A DNA stretch of 64,000 nt, taken from Phoronis australis (Eukaryota; Phoronida; Phoronidae). A program made the position numbers and the translations under genes. Shown here piece after piece: positions 24,544-36,682 of the stretch; within the stretch, counting starts at the first letter, position 1, and every line of letters begins with the position of its first letter. Under the pieces are notes generated by a model. That model was not told the DNA's origin, made no database searches, and worked only from the letters and a program-made list of their open reading frames with translations. The stretch spans positions 1,363,508 to 1,427,507 of the forward strand of contig NMRA01000033.1 in NCBI GenBank assembly GCA_002633005.1, written 5' to 3'.

Positions 24544-25213
24544 ATCGCACAAGTAATCAAGCTATTTTTTTAATCTCATTCATAGAACCCGCTAGAAGAG
24601 CTGCTCAATAGGTGGCGTTTTTTGTTTTTCATCCGGTTCATGTCTCAGTGTCGGGGTCGATAGTCCGAATTCAGCTAGTGTTTATACGGTTGTCACAATG
24701 ATCGGGCGTAGCTATTGTGTGGTACTCATGAGAATTTAATCACAACAGCATCTTAATTAGATTTGCTTTCGGACACATCAACTTGTTGGGTGTGGTGGGT
24801 AGGCCCACAGGCGTCCTCATGAGCTTCTGGATCGTCCCCCAATACACGACTGGAAACTAAGGACGCCTGTGGCAGTGTGCGGGATAGGCCTCACCTTTCA
24901 TTGGCTTTGACACCGCCGGCGACTGAGCCGCCAACTAGTCCTGGTGTCGTTGAAATAGGCCAACCGGCTAATGTTAAACTAACGTTCGAACGGACGTTAA
25001 ATAAAGATCATCTCAGTGTGATTCTTGCCGGGATGTTACGGAGCTCGGCCTCTGGTCGAATTTCTTTCATGAGACCAATTTCTGAAAACCAAATGAAATG
25101 TATTTTATTACATAAATTATGTAAGATGTTTTGCAGGTCTATCATGTTTACGGAGTTTTAAGATTATTAGGCAGCCCTAAATAGATTGGAAAATGTGCGA
25201 CAAGTGCCCACCN

Positions 25214-25305
25214 CCTGCAACTACAAGTGCCCCCCGTGGTCGATCGACCCAATCCAGTGCACTGGATTGGGTCGATCGACCACGGGGGGCACTTGTAGTT
25301 GCAGG
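25214..25305. repeat. 92-bp perfect palindrome next to an ambiguous base
   Basis: Bases 25214-25259 are exactly complementary to 25260-25305 with no loop. The palindrome begins one base after the N at 25213. Inside each arm is a smaller palindrome, GGTCGATCGACC. It is either a natural zero-loop cruciform or an assembly artefact. Confidence 0.95.
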
Positions 25306-25624
25306 CCGCAGGGATATCGCCTTAAAGGTCGGGAAAGTGTTGTGCAAATTTTCCTATACCTGTATTCGGGAAAACTGTCACATGGCCTCTTACCGAACAG
25401 CCAATGAAATCCATGGAGATACGCCTATGGAAATCCGAAGTCTCAGACTAATGGGGGCAAAGTAACTATAAAATCTTTGATTTGGGTACGTTGCTAAATA
25501 TAGGGCCTAACTGACGTCACTCTCCGGGCGTCCGAATGTCGGCAACTGTTTCCGCCGTCTGGTGCCTGTTTTGACAGTACCATTTCACCGCTGTTTAGCT
25601 GTCAGTGTTGAATTATGAACTGAA

Positions 25625-25695
25625 ATGCTTTGTGGTTTAAAAAACATCGATCAATTAGATTTTGAATTGTGCCCAAAGGAACCGCCAATCATAAT
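25625..25695 (+). CDS. candidate alternative first exon
   Basis: ATG at 25625 follows an in-frame TGA at 25616. The frame MLCGLKNIDQLDFEL..EPPII is 23 codons plus 2 nt and ends at AT|GTAAGT in phase 2. It is compatible with the common acceptor at 38114, giving 675 residues in total. The donor is strong but no domain or homologue is recognised. Confidence 0.4.
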
Positions 25696-27402
25696 GTAAG
25701 TCCACTGAGGCAATGTCACGTAGGCCCTAATGTGTGAGTGCGCCACCAACCATCAATGATTCTCGTGTTCGTTATAGGCTTACTTATTAGAATTGGCCAA
25801 TCATTGCAAAATTCAGAAGCGGTTTTGAGTCGCTGACACCGGTTCCGATCTTCTTCTTGGTTACGGAATGGCGAAGTGTAATCGCGGGGTACACACTAGT
25901 TCGTGGGCTTTGACATGCCTGGTTCTTGGCTGGCCGTGAATGGCTCGAATAGCACTCGCGTTGAACTGAAGCAAATCTTATGCGCAATTCACATCCCTTG
26001 AAACTTCGGATCATTTTAACCAAGCTCTGAAAGTAGCACCGGTAGTGCATGAAACAGTCCGAAATAGCGGTTCAACTATGTTCACTAAATCTTTTACTTA
26101 TTATTATTCTTTCTTTACTCACAGCTGTAATCTTGTTCTATCGTTATGGATTCCTCTTTGACTTTCTAATAACATAACTAAAAAGTGAGCCCTGAGTTAA
26201 GAAAAATAAATAGGGACTTAGTCCTTATATTAGGGGCGTTGCATATAACGACCCCTATTTATTTTCGACAATATTGAGAATTCAAAGTAAAGTTCACTCT
26301 CGATATGTAGTCAAATGCAAAATTTAACATCGTTATGAAACTAAAACAGTATATGAAAGGACTGTCGGTGTTTTCTTAAGTCCACAAATACGCAGTAAAT
26401 TTAAGGAACTTGGTTGAGTCCTTATTTGGGAATTTTTCATGCAACCGGAGACAAGATTTTCTCGCCGTCGTTGGTTTCGCACTAGTACTAGGCCTAATAC
26501 TCAATTCGCCCATTGGCGTCTTGAACAGCATATTCCGTCAGAGTGCAATTTCCATTTCATTTGTTTGAACGTTGCCGTGGACATGTGATATAAAGTAATG
26601 TTCTGATAACTGTTTGTTTTCAAAAAGTCCTAGTGATATAGTTTGCTATGAATGAATGGGACTCAGGTTGCTGCTGAATAAGTAGGTACTGAATACCTTG
26701 TATGCCCTCTGCTAAACATTGCACTCTACATTGTAGAGTATATACAATACTTGTTTTGATTAACGGCTAAATCATTGTATAGTCCATGAATGAAGATGTT
26801 ATCAATCACACCTTTGTCGCGGTATGTTTTTGCTAAATAACAAATACTGGCAGCAAGACACGTTTACGCATAATATTTACAGGGTGACCAAATGCGGGAC
26901 GAGTTGATTACCAGAGGGTAGAAGGATTATTTGCTAAGTTGAAGACGAGGTTTAATAACTCTTAGCTGTCAATAAAGTGCTTATAAGGATGAACAACGAG
27001 ACGTGATTTAGTCTTCAACGGCTTTTAAATATTTACTTGTATTGTAATGTCAATCTACAGAACCGAATATCTTTGATGTCATACGTTGACCGTTTCTAGT
27101 TACCCTGGCTAGGTCAAATAAACGCCCCCTTGCTTCAGATCCCTCTTCACTGTTTCTCAACCCTGGCAACTAACGCCAATGGGCGATAAAGGGTTTGGTA
27201 GAATTGATATAAGACACAAAATGTAAACCATTGAATACGATGTTTTATTCGGGTGATTCTTTCCTCAGCGATAACAATGGTTATCAAGGTTTTAGAGGTT
27301 AAACCATTAAGTAAACGCCGGGGTATGGCGTTTTGTACGTTGTGTTAGGTATTATATCACGATTGAATCGACGGGGATCATCTCACGTGCTGATGGTTCT
27401 GA

Positions 27403-27476
27403 ATGGAGGACGCAATGATCTTGCCGAAAATTGACTCGGCACAGTCAAGAGAGTTTTTGGAAAATTCTTCAGCGAG
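27403..27476 (+). CDS. candidate alternative first exon
   Basis: ATG at 27403 directly follows an in-frame TGA (27400-27402). The frame MEDAMILPKIDSAQSREFLE..NSSA ends at GAG|GTAAGG in phase 2. It would give a 676-residue protein with the common exons. A CACGTG motif lies just upstream at 27384. The link to the downstream gene is an inference. Confidence 0.5.
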
Positions 27477-28320
27477 GTAAGGATTTTATCCGTATATGTA
27501 GACAGTGGTGTCTCTAGTTCTATAAATTACAATGAAATCACAGCTCACATAGAGAGAAAACAATCGTTGAAGAAGGGTCACGTAAAACATGCGTAGTACA
27601 ATTTGCAAACTTTCTGAAACCGTCAGTGCTGCGTGGTGGCTTTAAATTTATATTACAATTTACTGACAAGGAAATCTGTTATAATGCAGCAGAGTTACAC
27701 GACTGGGTGGCCAGCGAAGGAACAGACCATGGAACTAGTTACAGCGCGGAGAGTGAATGACATTTTCTAACACCTCACTATTTCGAGTCTATCACGTTCG
27801 TTGTCGTGATTATTTGAAGGACAGACATAGTCTCAGTTTTAGCTCAATCGTTGTTTTTTAATTGTTTATTTACAACGGTGTAGTGAATTCAAAACGTGAA
27901 ATGTTAAACAGTCATGGCTTTTCTTCAAAGATCAATTAAGTTTATTTTCATCTTTAAAGAATTAATTTTTTTTAAAGTCTGTCTCATAAAGTCACTCTTG
28001 GTCATGATTTTATGCTCTTGTACTGCTTGAGATAAAAAAATTTGTGGGTTTTCCAATCGTATCATCTCCTTTGGCGCGTATCTAAAGCGGGTCTGCCGTG
28101 TGGATCCGACCTCACCGACCGTGGTCGTCTTTTTCGGCTTCTAGAAGTGTAGCGTTCTAATGTTTTTTCCACTGTTGTCGGTCCCCTTCTGTGGTCTTGC
28201 ATCCGCTTCTTTTGCGTTACATCTACTTGTTATTGGAGTTGTACTTACGTCTCCAGTATCATTATATTATGACATTACGCCATAAAAAACAGCGAAAGCT
28301 GAAAACGTAAGAAATCAGTG

Positions 28321-28394
28321 GTCCGTGTCGAGGAATCGAACCCCTGTCTTCCGCGTGGCAGTCTGGGATACTCACCACTGTACTATAACGCGGA
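28321..28394 (-). pseudogene. tRNA-Asp-derived pseudogene, anticodon now GCC
   Basis: It aligns end to end with the intact tRNA-Asp copies but has two extra D-arm bases, one acceptor mismatch, and three mismatches in the five-pair anticodon stem. The anticodon loop reads CTGCCAC, changing GTC (Asp) to GCC (Gly). The broken stem argues against function. The T arm and B box are largely intact. Confidence 0.85.
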
Positions 28395-30699
28395 TCAGAC
28401 ACTTGGCGCGCTGTCAAAATTTATATTGGAGAGATCATGCCTCAAATAATTATCTCAAACTCATATTATGTGAAGTGGAACTATGGAAGTTTGTAGATTT
28501 GATTTTGGTGTGTGAGAAAGTTTTCCAGGAATTTTTGTTTGGATAAAACTTCAAGTGATAATGGCACAGAACTTTGATTAAGTACTTAAATTATTTTTCT
28601 TCATTGATGACACGAATTGACAATCATGTGACAGTGACATGTTTACTTTTGTTTACATGTCATTAGAACAAGAATCACTAGTCTCTGTGTGTAACCAACT
28701 GTCTACAAATCTACAGAGTTTAACTCAGTTAAAGTAGGTGTTTTCTGAAAGTAAAAACTCTGTAAAATTTGGTTTTTGACTTAATCACAATCTGTCATTA
28801 ATTAGTCCACATGACCATGCTTTTTGTGTAAAATTTAGCAAAACAGAAATATACATTCAGCTAAACAACGGTATCAATAACATGACCAAATTTCGTGTTG
28901 TACAAATGTTCTAGGTGAAATCTCAAAAAGGCTGTTTTAATTTTCTAAATTATGATTTCGGTTTCGTTAATGCAACTTTTGAGTATTTCATAAAATTCTA
29001 AGCCATTGTATAGCCTCTCGTGCAGAAGCGAAATATTTTAAAAACAATTCTTAGGAGCGTTGTGGAGGACGGTGCGTAAATCATACTGTAGTATTTGGAA
29101 GTTTCATATGAATCCGACCAGCCATTTATGAGATATGGTGCTTCGAAATTTGACAAATTTGGACATTTTTCATAACCTTGACAGATTTTCTGTGCAAATT
29201 CATTCAAGTGGTTTAGGTTCAAGAAGAATGATATTATACCGTGGCCCCTTCGTTACGTTGTCATGTTAACGCGTACAGTCGGAATGCCAAGTGACCACTG
29301 ATAAACAGAAGCCATCGTCCACATTTGTCAAACTTGATAACCGAGTACCTATAAAAATATAAGAGCAAGTCTACATGGCTTCAGTAAATAACACTATCGC
29401 TAAGTTTAACGGAGATTAGGCTAATATTCCGGTAACAAATTAGAGATCTGAATTCTTATCATGACAGTTTATTTTTGCCGTGGACAAAGCATTTATCAGA
29501 CAAACGATGGATTTATTTTTCAGCCTTTACGGGATTAAAGTTTATTAAGTTCAAGGCGTGAAGTTATGAATTTGTCCATTCTTCGATGTCCTGTTAATAA
29601 AGAAGTCACCAGACTAGATCTGCAATTAAGAGTGATTCAGTTGGCGTCAGGGCGTGCCAGTCATTTCTTTTCATGAAACCCTAATGACAAAGTCAAATTG
29701 TCACGTAACACGTTTATCTTTATCCTTCTTTTTTAATTCTTTTTCTGTGAAGCAAATTGTGTTTTGAATTTGTTTCATTAAAATAGTAAAGTTTCATGTA
29801 AAGCTCATGCATCAGGGTATCAATGTTGGTGACGTCCTTGAACGTGCGCATTGACCATAAAGCAGGTCGCCTAGTCCCCATTTCGTTTTATCATAATTAC
29901 TGGTGCTAACTCTTAAGAAGCGAAATCACACGTCATCGCAAGATATCGCCATGCATTACCAGCGAACACGTGCTCTCGCCTGTTGTATTCGCGAATGTCC
30001 TGCGGCTATCGCACGAGCCTCTCAGGTTTTCACATCGCGCGACCGGGCGGGCTACACGCCTACATTTCTTCTTTGACAAAATTATTGTGCACAACACTTC
30101 TGTGAACAGTACTTGATAGAATAGTGTGATTTTTACGAAATATGATCGCCGTTTGTGCCTCAGACAGAAGTCTTTGCCAAATCTAATCGTCACTTTTTAC
30201 ATTTGGTGTGAGCATCCGGAATAGTATGTGATACGTCATGTGCATAAGAGTACAGTCACGTGAATGTACTCTGTGAGTCTATGGTCGAAAAGGGGGGAAG
30301 GCGGACATTTTAGATACAATGCCTAATATAAAAGTATCTTGAACGTTTAGTCCAGCTTAAACACCGGCCACTGATACCAGTTGCTATAACCTTTTCAACG
30401 TCCAGGTAGAAGATTACTGAAATATTCAACTTGTATTTCAGAATGTATTGCTGAATTTCCTCTATAACAAACTTTATTCTTTACGCAACTTAGAGATTGT
30501 TGCTTACGGAAGTTGGTTTCAGTAGAGGAAACAGTCTACTTACTGAACTTAAATTTTAAACATTATCATTCATTCGTGCTTTGTTTGTCAGTGTAGTAAA
30601 TGGTTTGCTTTTGAAATTCCTAAATGTATTCAGGCTTCGTAATATAATGCTTTGTTGATAAGTGCTAAAGAAACGCGCATTGGGCAACAATAAAACTTT
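28395..30699. other. no gene recognised
   Basis: AT-rich sequence between tRNA copies. I find no exon with both a plausible frame and splice sites on either strand. Confidence 0.4.
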
Positions 30700-30771
30700 C
30701 TCCGTGTCGGGGAATCGAACCCCGGTCTCCCGCGTGACAGGCGGGGATACTCACCACTATACTAACACGGA
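30700..30771 (-). tRNA. tRNA-Asp (GTC), copy 2
   Basis: All 72 positions match copy 1. A T4 terminator lies just past the 3' end (plus-strand AAAA at about 30692). The 5' flank (plus-strand ATTGGATGATGGTG) resembles that of copy 3, so the duplicated unit is larger than the tRNA itself. Confidence 0.97.
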
Positions 30772-31455
30772 TTGGATGATGGTGTAAGCGTAGTTGGCGT
30801 AGTCGCTTTTACTCCACTTTGGGAATTTATTCTTTTCACGTAAAGCAACGTTTTTAAATCTATACACATTGTTTGGAAAAACAGTTCACTTGTATAGTTG
30901 ATTCGATAATGAATTGTAACGGATGGGAAAGAGTATGTTATGTAGAGTTGGCAATTAAAGAGATGAACAGGTCAGAATCCAGTGTGTCTTCGAATGACCT
31001 ATGGGTAATAAAAAATGACAGACATAACCACCCTTTGTCAATAATTCAACACACAAGATCTTAATGGTGTATTTAAACATCCTTTACGCTAAACAACGTG
31101 CAGTTGTATTCATTGACAACCTGTAGATGTGAAAACAAAAAATTCTGAAAATAGGTGACCTTTACACTAATGACGTACCTTGGGGGCTCGCATAGAACGC
31201 ATCATGCATTGCTATTCCCAACAACACGTCACGATACTTACTGGACATGGTTGAGTGATTTACGGCGCATCATTTTCGACACAAAACTCGCTCATGCAAT
31301 TTTCGAAGTACTTCATATTCACATCGTCGCTATATCTTGTGTTTCTAGCTAATTTGACCAAACAGTTAGAGATACAAAATAGCGTGCAAGTTTCACTTTA
31401 TGTCAGGCAGAGGGCCATGACAAAAAAAATCAATGATGGTCAAAAACAACCCTTT

Positions 31456-31527
31456 CTCCGTGTCGGGGAATCGAACCCCGGTCTCCCGCGTGACAGGCGG
31501 GGATACTCACCACTATACTAACACGGA
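31456..31527 (-). tRNA. tRNA-Asp (GTC), copy 3
   Basis: Identical to copy 1. The 5' flank ATTGGATGACGGTG (plus strand) is shared with copy 2, and a T-run terminator lies at about 31442-31446. Copies 2 and 3 are only about 0.7 kb apart and look like the most recent tandem duplicates. Confidence 0.97.
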
Positions 31528-32673
31528 TTGGATGACGGTGGAGAGCAGTTGTCATGGTTGACTATCGTGCCTTGCACTACCGTGGATTAATTCCCTTTGC
31601 GCAAAACAGGTTTATTTTTGTTTAATTCGCATGCAAACTGGGAAAATGTTTGGTCTTGCGATCGAAAATCAACGTCTCTTTATGGTAGGGTCGGCACTAT
31701 ACTAAAAGATTAGAACTGTGAATTAACTTTCAGGAGATTAAATTTCACGTATAACCATTAATTTGTATGTCTCATTGGGCGTGTTTCTCAAAGATTTTGT
31801 CCGTCAATCAACATGCTGACACGATCTAGTAAAATCTTAGATGTTTCAATTTAAGCGAAAATTTGATTAATAATTCTTATGTTATTTACCATTCATACTT
31901 TTCTTGATGTTATCGTGCTACGTCAAAGCTTGCCCCATGGCGTGACCGATTGAATAAAATTTGCCTAGCACAACAACGGAAGTGCGTATTGCAAACACGT
32001 ACTGCTTATTTAAGCGTCAGGTACATGTATACGACGAATGGGTATTCCATTTCCCTTTTATATGTATTTTACTGTGTATATCTTGTGCAAAATTTGTCTT
32101 ATAAATCTCTCTATGACGTATAAATTTAAACAACTCAATACGTGTTGTGTTGTGCTGTGTTTGGTATTTAACTCGGCGATGTAGATCTAATTTATTCTGG
32201 TGCTGTATATCGCGAATAGATGAGAGCACGGTGACATAAAACAGAATGATTTGGATGTATTACATTGTTGCTTGTGGCGTTGTCCCGCATTGAAGAACGA
32301 TTTGTACGGTCGCACCAGTCATTGTTGTGGCCGACCTTGTAATGTCTTGTGCCGAAATCTCTATTAGTCTTCTAAAGGGTGATAACGAATGTAACAGAAT
32401 GATGACGATGAATCTGAAACAAGTTATATGTTGTTCAGATAAGCAGAGCATGGTGCAGAATACATCATCCTTGGCTTACGTGCGTACACAGCAGCTCCCT
32501 CACTTGGCGCTCACGTTCATTTGTAGCTTCTGTTCTAAACGCTTGTCGTCTCGTTACCCTGAGTATCTAGTAGACGATGACTATGAAAAACATTTTTCAA
32601 CTTGCTTTGGAGAGGACCAAGATTGCAATAATAGAAAGAGCAAGATAGTAATAAAATAATGACATAAAAGATG

Positions 32674-32745
32674 CTCCGTGTCGGGGAATCGAACCCCGGT
32701 CTCCCGCGTGACAGGCGGGGATACTCACCACTATACTAACACGGA
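32674..32745 (-). tRNA. tRNA-Asp (GTC), copy 4
   Basis: Identical to copy 1, with intact stems and A and B boxes, and a T4 terminator at about 32666-32669. The 5' flank no longer resembles that of copies 2 and 3. Confidence 0.97.
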
Positions 32746-33314
32746 TAGAATGCTCAGTAATTTACACTCTTGAGATATAAACGAGAGCGCTCGGAGGAGC
32801 GACACTTGGCGGAACTAATCGAAAAGACGACGATGAGGGAGACGACGACAATCAAGACGATCAAGGCGTTAATTATGAATAACACGATAACACGATAACA
32901 TTCATGTGACTAGCGAACAAATCAAATAGAGAGCAGACAATCAACTACAATAAAGAACAATAGATGGCCCAGCATGACGGACGAGTCATGTCTGTTCCCA
33001 CATTCAAAAATAGATGGCGCTACGTGACAGTCTGCAAAGCAAAGTTATGTTTACAATAAGTATTTGCCCTGGAACTGTACGAGCTATGCCACAGTAGGAC
33101 ACTGCTGGCTGGGTCAGTCTGGGTCAACTAGGCATAATCAAAACAAAGTGAACTGAAAGCCAGCCTGTGACCGAAGGNAATAAACTAGGGAATCTCAAGC
33201 GAAACAACGCAATGGGCTGTCAGGCACCAGTTGTCGCGAAAGAATATTAAATATAAATAAATTTTACGAAATATTCTTAAATGACCTAAACGACTGCCGT
33301 AAAACTTTACAATG

Positions 33315-33358
33315 GGTCTCTCACGTGACCGGCGAGATACTCACCGCTTAAACATGGA
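33315..33358 (-). pseudogene. truncated tRNA-Asp pseudogene
   Basis: Only the 5' portion remains: acceptor 5' strand, D arm, anticodon stem-loop with GGTCAC (anticodon GTC kept) and variable region. The T arm and acceptor 3' strand are absent. Several stem pairs are broken. Confidence 0.75.
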
Positions 33359-33888
33359 TTTAATGGTTCGGGAAGCTCGACGAGACCCTGGGAGTAATAC
33401 ATTATTGTCCTAGGTTGTGGTGCAACTACTACTTCAACGAGCATGTTACAGGTGATGACAGTGCACAAATTATCTGATGTGAAAACATATCCTATTTTGT
33501 AAGACCATTCCTATTATGAATCCAAATTCCTTTAAAAGATTCCGCCTGATTTTAATTCCGTGCTAAAGTGATAAAATCAACTTGTTATTACGAGGGATGC
33601 AAGGTTGTCTTTGTAATTTGGCAAACAGATTTCGCCAGTGATGAAAGTTTGGTCATTTTTGGCATGGACTGCAAGTGTATGCTGTGTTTATCCCTCTGTT
33701 TATTCATTTATGCACTCTGTTTATACTTGATATGAATTGTAAACCCGGCTGTCTTGGAGCGTTGTGGTGTACACTCATTCACCACAGATGTTCTGCTCAT
33801 ATTTGTGTTAGAAAAACTAAAAGATCTGTAAAGCCGCCTACACCAGGAGGTTATACGACTTGGTATATAAATAAATAAAAATTGATAT

Positions 33889-33960
33889 CTCCGTGTCGGG
33901 GAATCGAACCCCGGTCTCCCGCGTGACAGGCGGGGATACTCACCACTATACTAACACGGA
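33889..33960 (-). tRNA. tRNA-Asp (GTC), copy 5
   Basis: Identical to copy 1. A T5 terminator lies at about 33877-33881. To its left the sequence ends in a TAAATAAATAAA tail that could be the 3' end of a retroposed element. Confidence 0.97.
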
Positions 33961-34331
33961 TTATATTATAATATCTGTCTAAATGTATTTATGGACGATA
34001 GAACTGATACCGTAACTTATCTCCACAGAAGCATCTGCCTTCCTAAAGTTTTACACGTACCGGCCCGCAGTTCACTACTAACCGTTGTAGCCTGATTTGC
34101 CGTACATCCTATAAGGAAAATTGTGATTGACAGAAATTACGGATTAATAAATGATTGTTTACTAGCTGTCTCACTGGTTGATACTCTAGTCGACGTTTGT
34201 GCACTTGGTCTTGATGATTTCTTCTTTAGATCTATAACTTTCGAACAAATTTCGGTGATACCTCGACTTCCGGCCGTTTTTGCTTTTGCCCGTAATCCGC
34301 TGTTTGGCGGATGGAGTGCATCACTTTAAAA

Positions 34332-34399
34332 ATGATGTCGGGTTATGAATTTCTCATGGAAGCCGGTTTTGTGACATTACAATTCATGACACAAGCGGA
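34332..34399 (+). CDS. candidate alternative first exon, weak
   Basis: The frame MMSGYEFLMEAGFVTLQFMT ends at GGA|GTAAGT in phase 2. An earlier in-frame ATG at 34311 could extend it by seven residues, with a TAA at 34293 upstream. It fits the common acceptor at 38114, but nothing beyond phase and donor supports it. Confidence 0.3.
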
Positions 34400-34790
34400 G
34401 TAAGTGCATTGTTGAACATGCCTCTGGGCTCCGCGAAGAGAAATTTGACGGATTATCTGCGTGTATACCAATGCATATTTATTCGGTCACGGACGTTTTT
34501 GCACGTCTAGGAGCCTGTGTACGAACGTTAAGTGGGGACCAGCAGCAGCTCGGTGCTGACGGCCTGGTCACAAAACTCATAGACATGTACCCTATTCCAC
34601 ATAGTTGCCACCCTATCATGAGCGATCAATGCGATGCCTAGTGGCCCGTTTTATCGAAGGTCGTTTATATATAAGCAATTAGCAAAAATTCAGCGTCGAT
34701 CCCCTTCTTCAAAAAGTCAGTTTTCACTATGAAACTCTAACATGGATAAATAATTGATTCGATTGTGTTTTATATCAACAAAACACTAAC

Positions 34791-34865
34791 TTCGTGTCGA
34801 AATATTCAACTCCGTTCTGCCGCCGGACAGAGAATACCCAGGGAATATACACCCACTAAGACGGA
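34791..34865 (-). pseudogene. strongly decayed tRNA-Asp copy
   Basis: The ends TTCGTGTCG and ACGGA (plus strand) and a degraded B box align with the intact tRNA-Asp. The D arm and T stem no longer pair. It is the oldest-looking member of the cluster. Confidence 0.6.
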
Positions 34866-34986
34866 TGCCTTGCTCGTTCAGACAAATAGGCGACGAGAAT
34901 GATTTTCGAAGCATTCAACGACTTTGACAGCTGATATCTCATTAAAAGTACAAAGAAGATTTTGCAGAGTAAAATAAAAAATCTAA

Positions 34987-35076
<90 letters not shown>

Positions 35077-36545
35077 ATGGGTAAACTAACGTAGTGCACG
35101 TAACCAACTTTTCTGCGACACAGAGAAAATTCGTGTCAAGAAATACTGCTTCTGCTCACTGATGCTTGCTTGATCACATTACTCGGAGGTTGATGATGCG
35201 TGCACCCTGGAGTTCTTTGTGGCAATGAAATTCATGAAATTGAGAAAATAAACTCATTTGGGTTCTTCGTTATTACACCAGCGATCAACGCCACGGGAGC
35301 GCTTGTGGATTTATATGGTATTGTAGTCCAATGTGTTTCAACAAAGGTCTTTGCAACAATTGTTTGTCACTGACGTCATTACCAGAAAGCTATGGCACCG
35401 GATTTTTTCAAAAGGGCACCACTGTGTTAAATGAACCATTGGTTTCAATTGTTGCTCATAGGTTCTCATCTCCACCAAATTGGAGAGGGTGTGTTATTTT
35501 ATATAGGTTTTGTTATACATTTGTTGCCTCAAACAGAGGACTGATGTATGTACACCGATTTACGACGAGTTGTAAATATATACGGAAGACAAATATGAAA
35601 TACAAAAGAAGGTTTACAAGTTGTCATGGAAGACATTGTTACCCTAAAATCGTTCGCTATCAGTATACGTCACTGAATACACTGATCATTTAATGACCCC
35701 CTCTTTACACCTTTAAACCATTTCAATGGTGATTCAAAGTCCCGTAAAACGACCAAAGAATGACAACTTGTCTTCTCATGTTGATCTATTTACGCTGAAT
35801 TACATAAGGGGAACAATCAGGTTTGAATACTGACCGAGATTTGCGGTCCCTAACTGTACACCGTAAGTGTTCGAATTCCCAAGAAGTCACAGCTTTGACT
35901 TAACTCTCGCCAACGTGAGCTAATACTGTACGTTTACTTGAACGTCGTCAAAGACATTCGTGATTGTTCGCCGGATTAATGTATTATTAATTGACGTGAA
36001 TGCCTTGAGTTTCACATGTAATGGCACTGTCGGAAGAGTCGTTTGGTGTCAAATGGTATTTTGATATTTTGATATTGGAAGAGCGTACATGACAGTACGC
36101 CGGATATCCATAGCTGCTTGCAGAGTTGAGAGATAAACTTTTTCCAGTTCCGATTTCTTCTGTTTGCTTTGGTCGAATGCTAACTTGCTCTGGTGAATAA
36201 GAGTTCTGTTATAGTGGCACAGCCGTACGGAAAACGTTGGAATATTCTCATTACTGTTTACACAAGACAACTTAAAGACCGAGGCAGTTGATTAAACGAG
36301 TTGATTAAACGCGATTTGAGACTGACTAGCTGCTCTTCGCTTGAAACTGTATTGGTATCAAACTTACAGTGCAACCATACCTGTATTGTGGAAAGTTTGC
36401 CTAGAAGAGGATAACATCTCGTTGCTAAGCGACAGAGGGGGAAATCATGGAGATCATTTGACAGCGTGTGACAAGTGTTGACCGGAACATTAATTGGTTT
36501 AGAGTGTGGATAATCTGTATAAAAATTGCATTTTGGTCACGTGAC
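34866..36545. other. probable intron, no gene recognised
   Basis: Apart from the GT microsatellite I see no supported exon. A 120-codon frame at 35331-35693 has neither an ATG-anchored context nor motifs that I recognise. Confidence 0.35.
34989..35075. repeat. (GT)n microsatellite, about 43 units
   Basis: An uninterrupted GT dinucleotide run of 87 bases. Confidence 0.98.
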
Positions 36546-36682
36546 ATGTGTAATAGTAACAGTGACGTAGAGGGTAACTGGATTCCGGGACATGAGACGT
36601 GCTTTTGTGACGTGAAATTGCCAAGTATAGAGAGAAAGCTTCTCAAGGATCTAGATTTATTGAAAAAGAGATTGAGAGGCTT
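36546..36682 (+). CDS. candidate alternative first exon
   Basis: ATG at 36546 opens MCNSNSDVEGNWIPGHET, which continues to a charged helix-like end (KLLKDLDLLKKRLRG). It leaves at CTT|GTAAGT in phase 2. The length is 45 codons plus 2 nt, giving 697 residues with the common exons. It is the nearest candidate to the common acceptor (1.4 kb). A CACGTG motif overlaps the region just before the ATG. Confidence 0.45.

Noticed and set aside
32327-32659. Possible zinc-finger-like frame (CSFC..H..C)
   Set aside because: One Cys/His pattern in an isolated 110-codon frame with a weak acceptor and no donor in good context; likely chance.
34856-35107. His-Thr repeat protein frame on the minus strand
   Set aside because: It is the translation of the (GT)n microsatellite.
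35331-35693. 120-codon open frame
   Set aside because: No motif, no ATG-anchored context and no splice support.
36518-36543. TATA-like TATAAAAA and CACGTG before the 36546 ATG as a core promoter
   Set aside because: The TATA-like sequence is only 28 bases before the ATG, so its expected start site would fall at or after the start codon.
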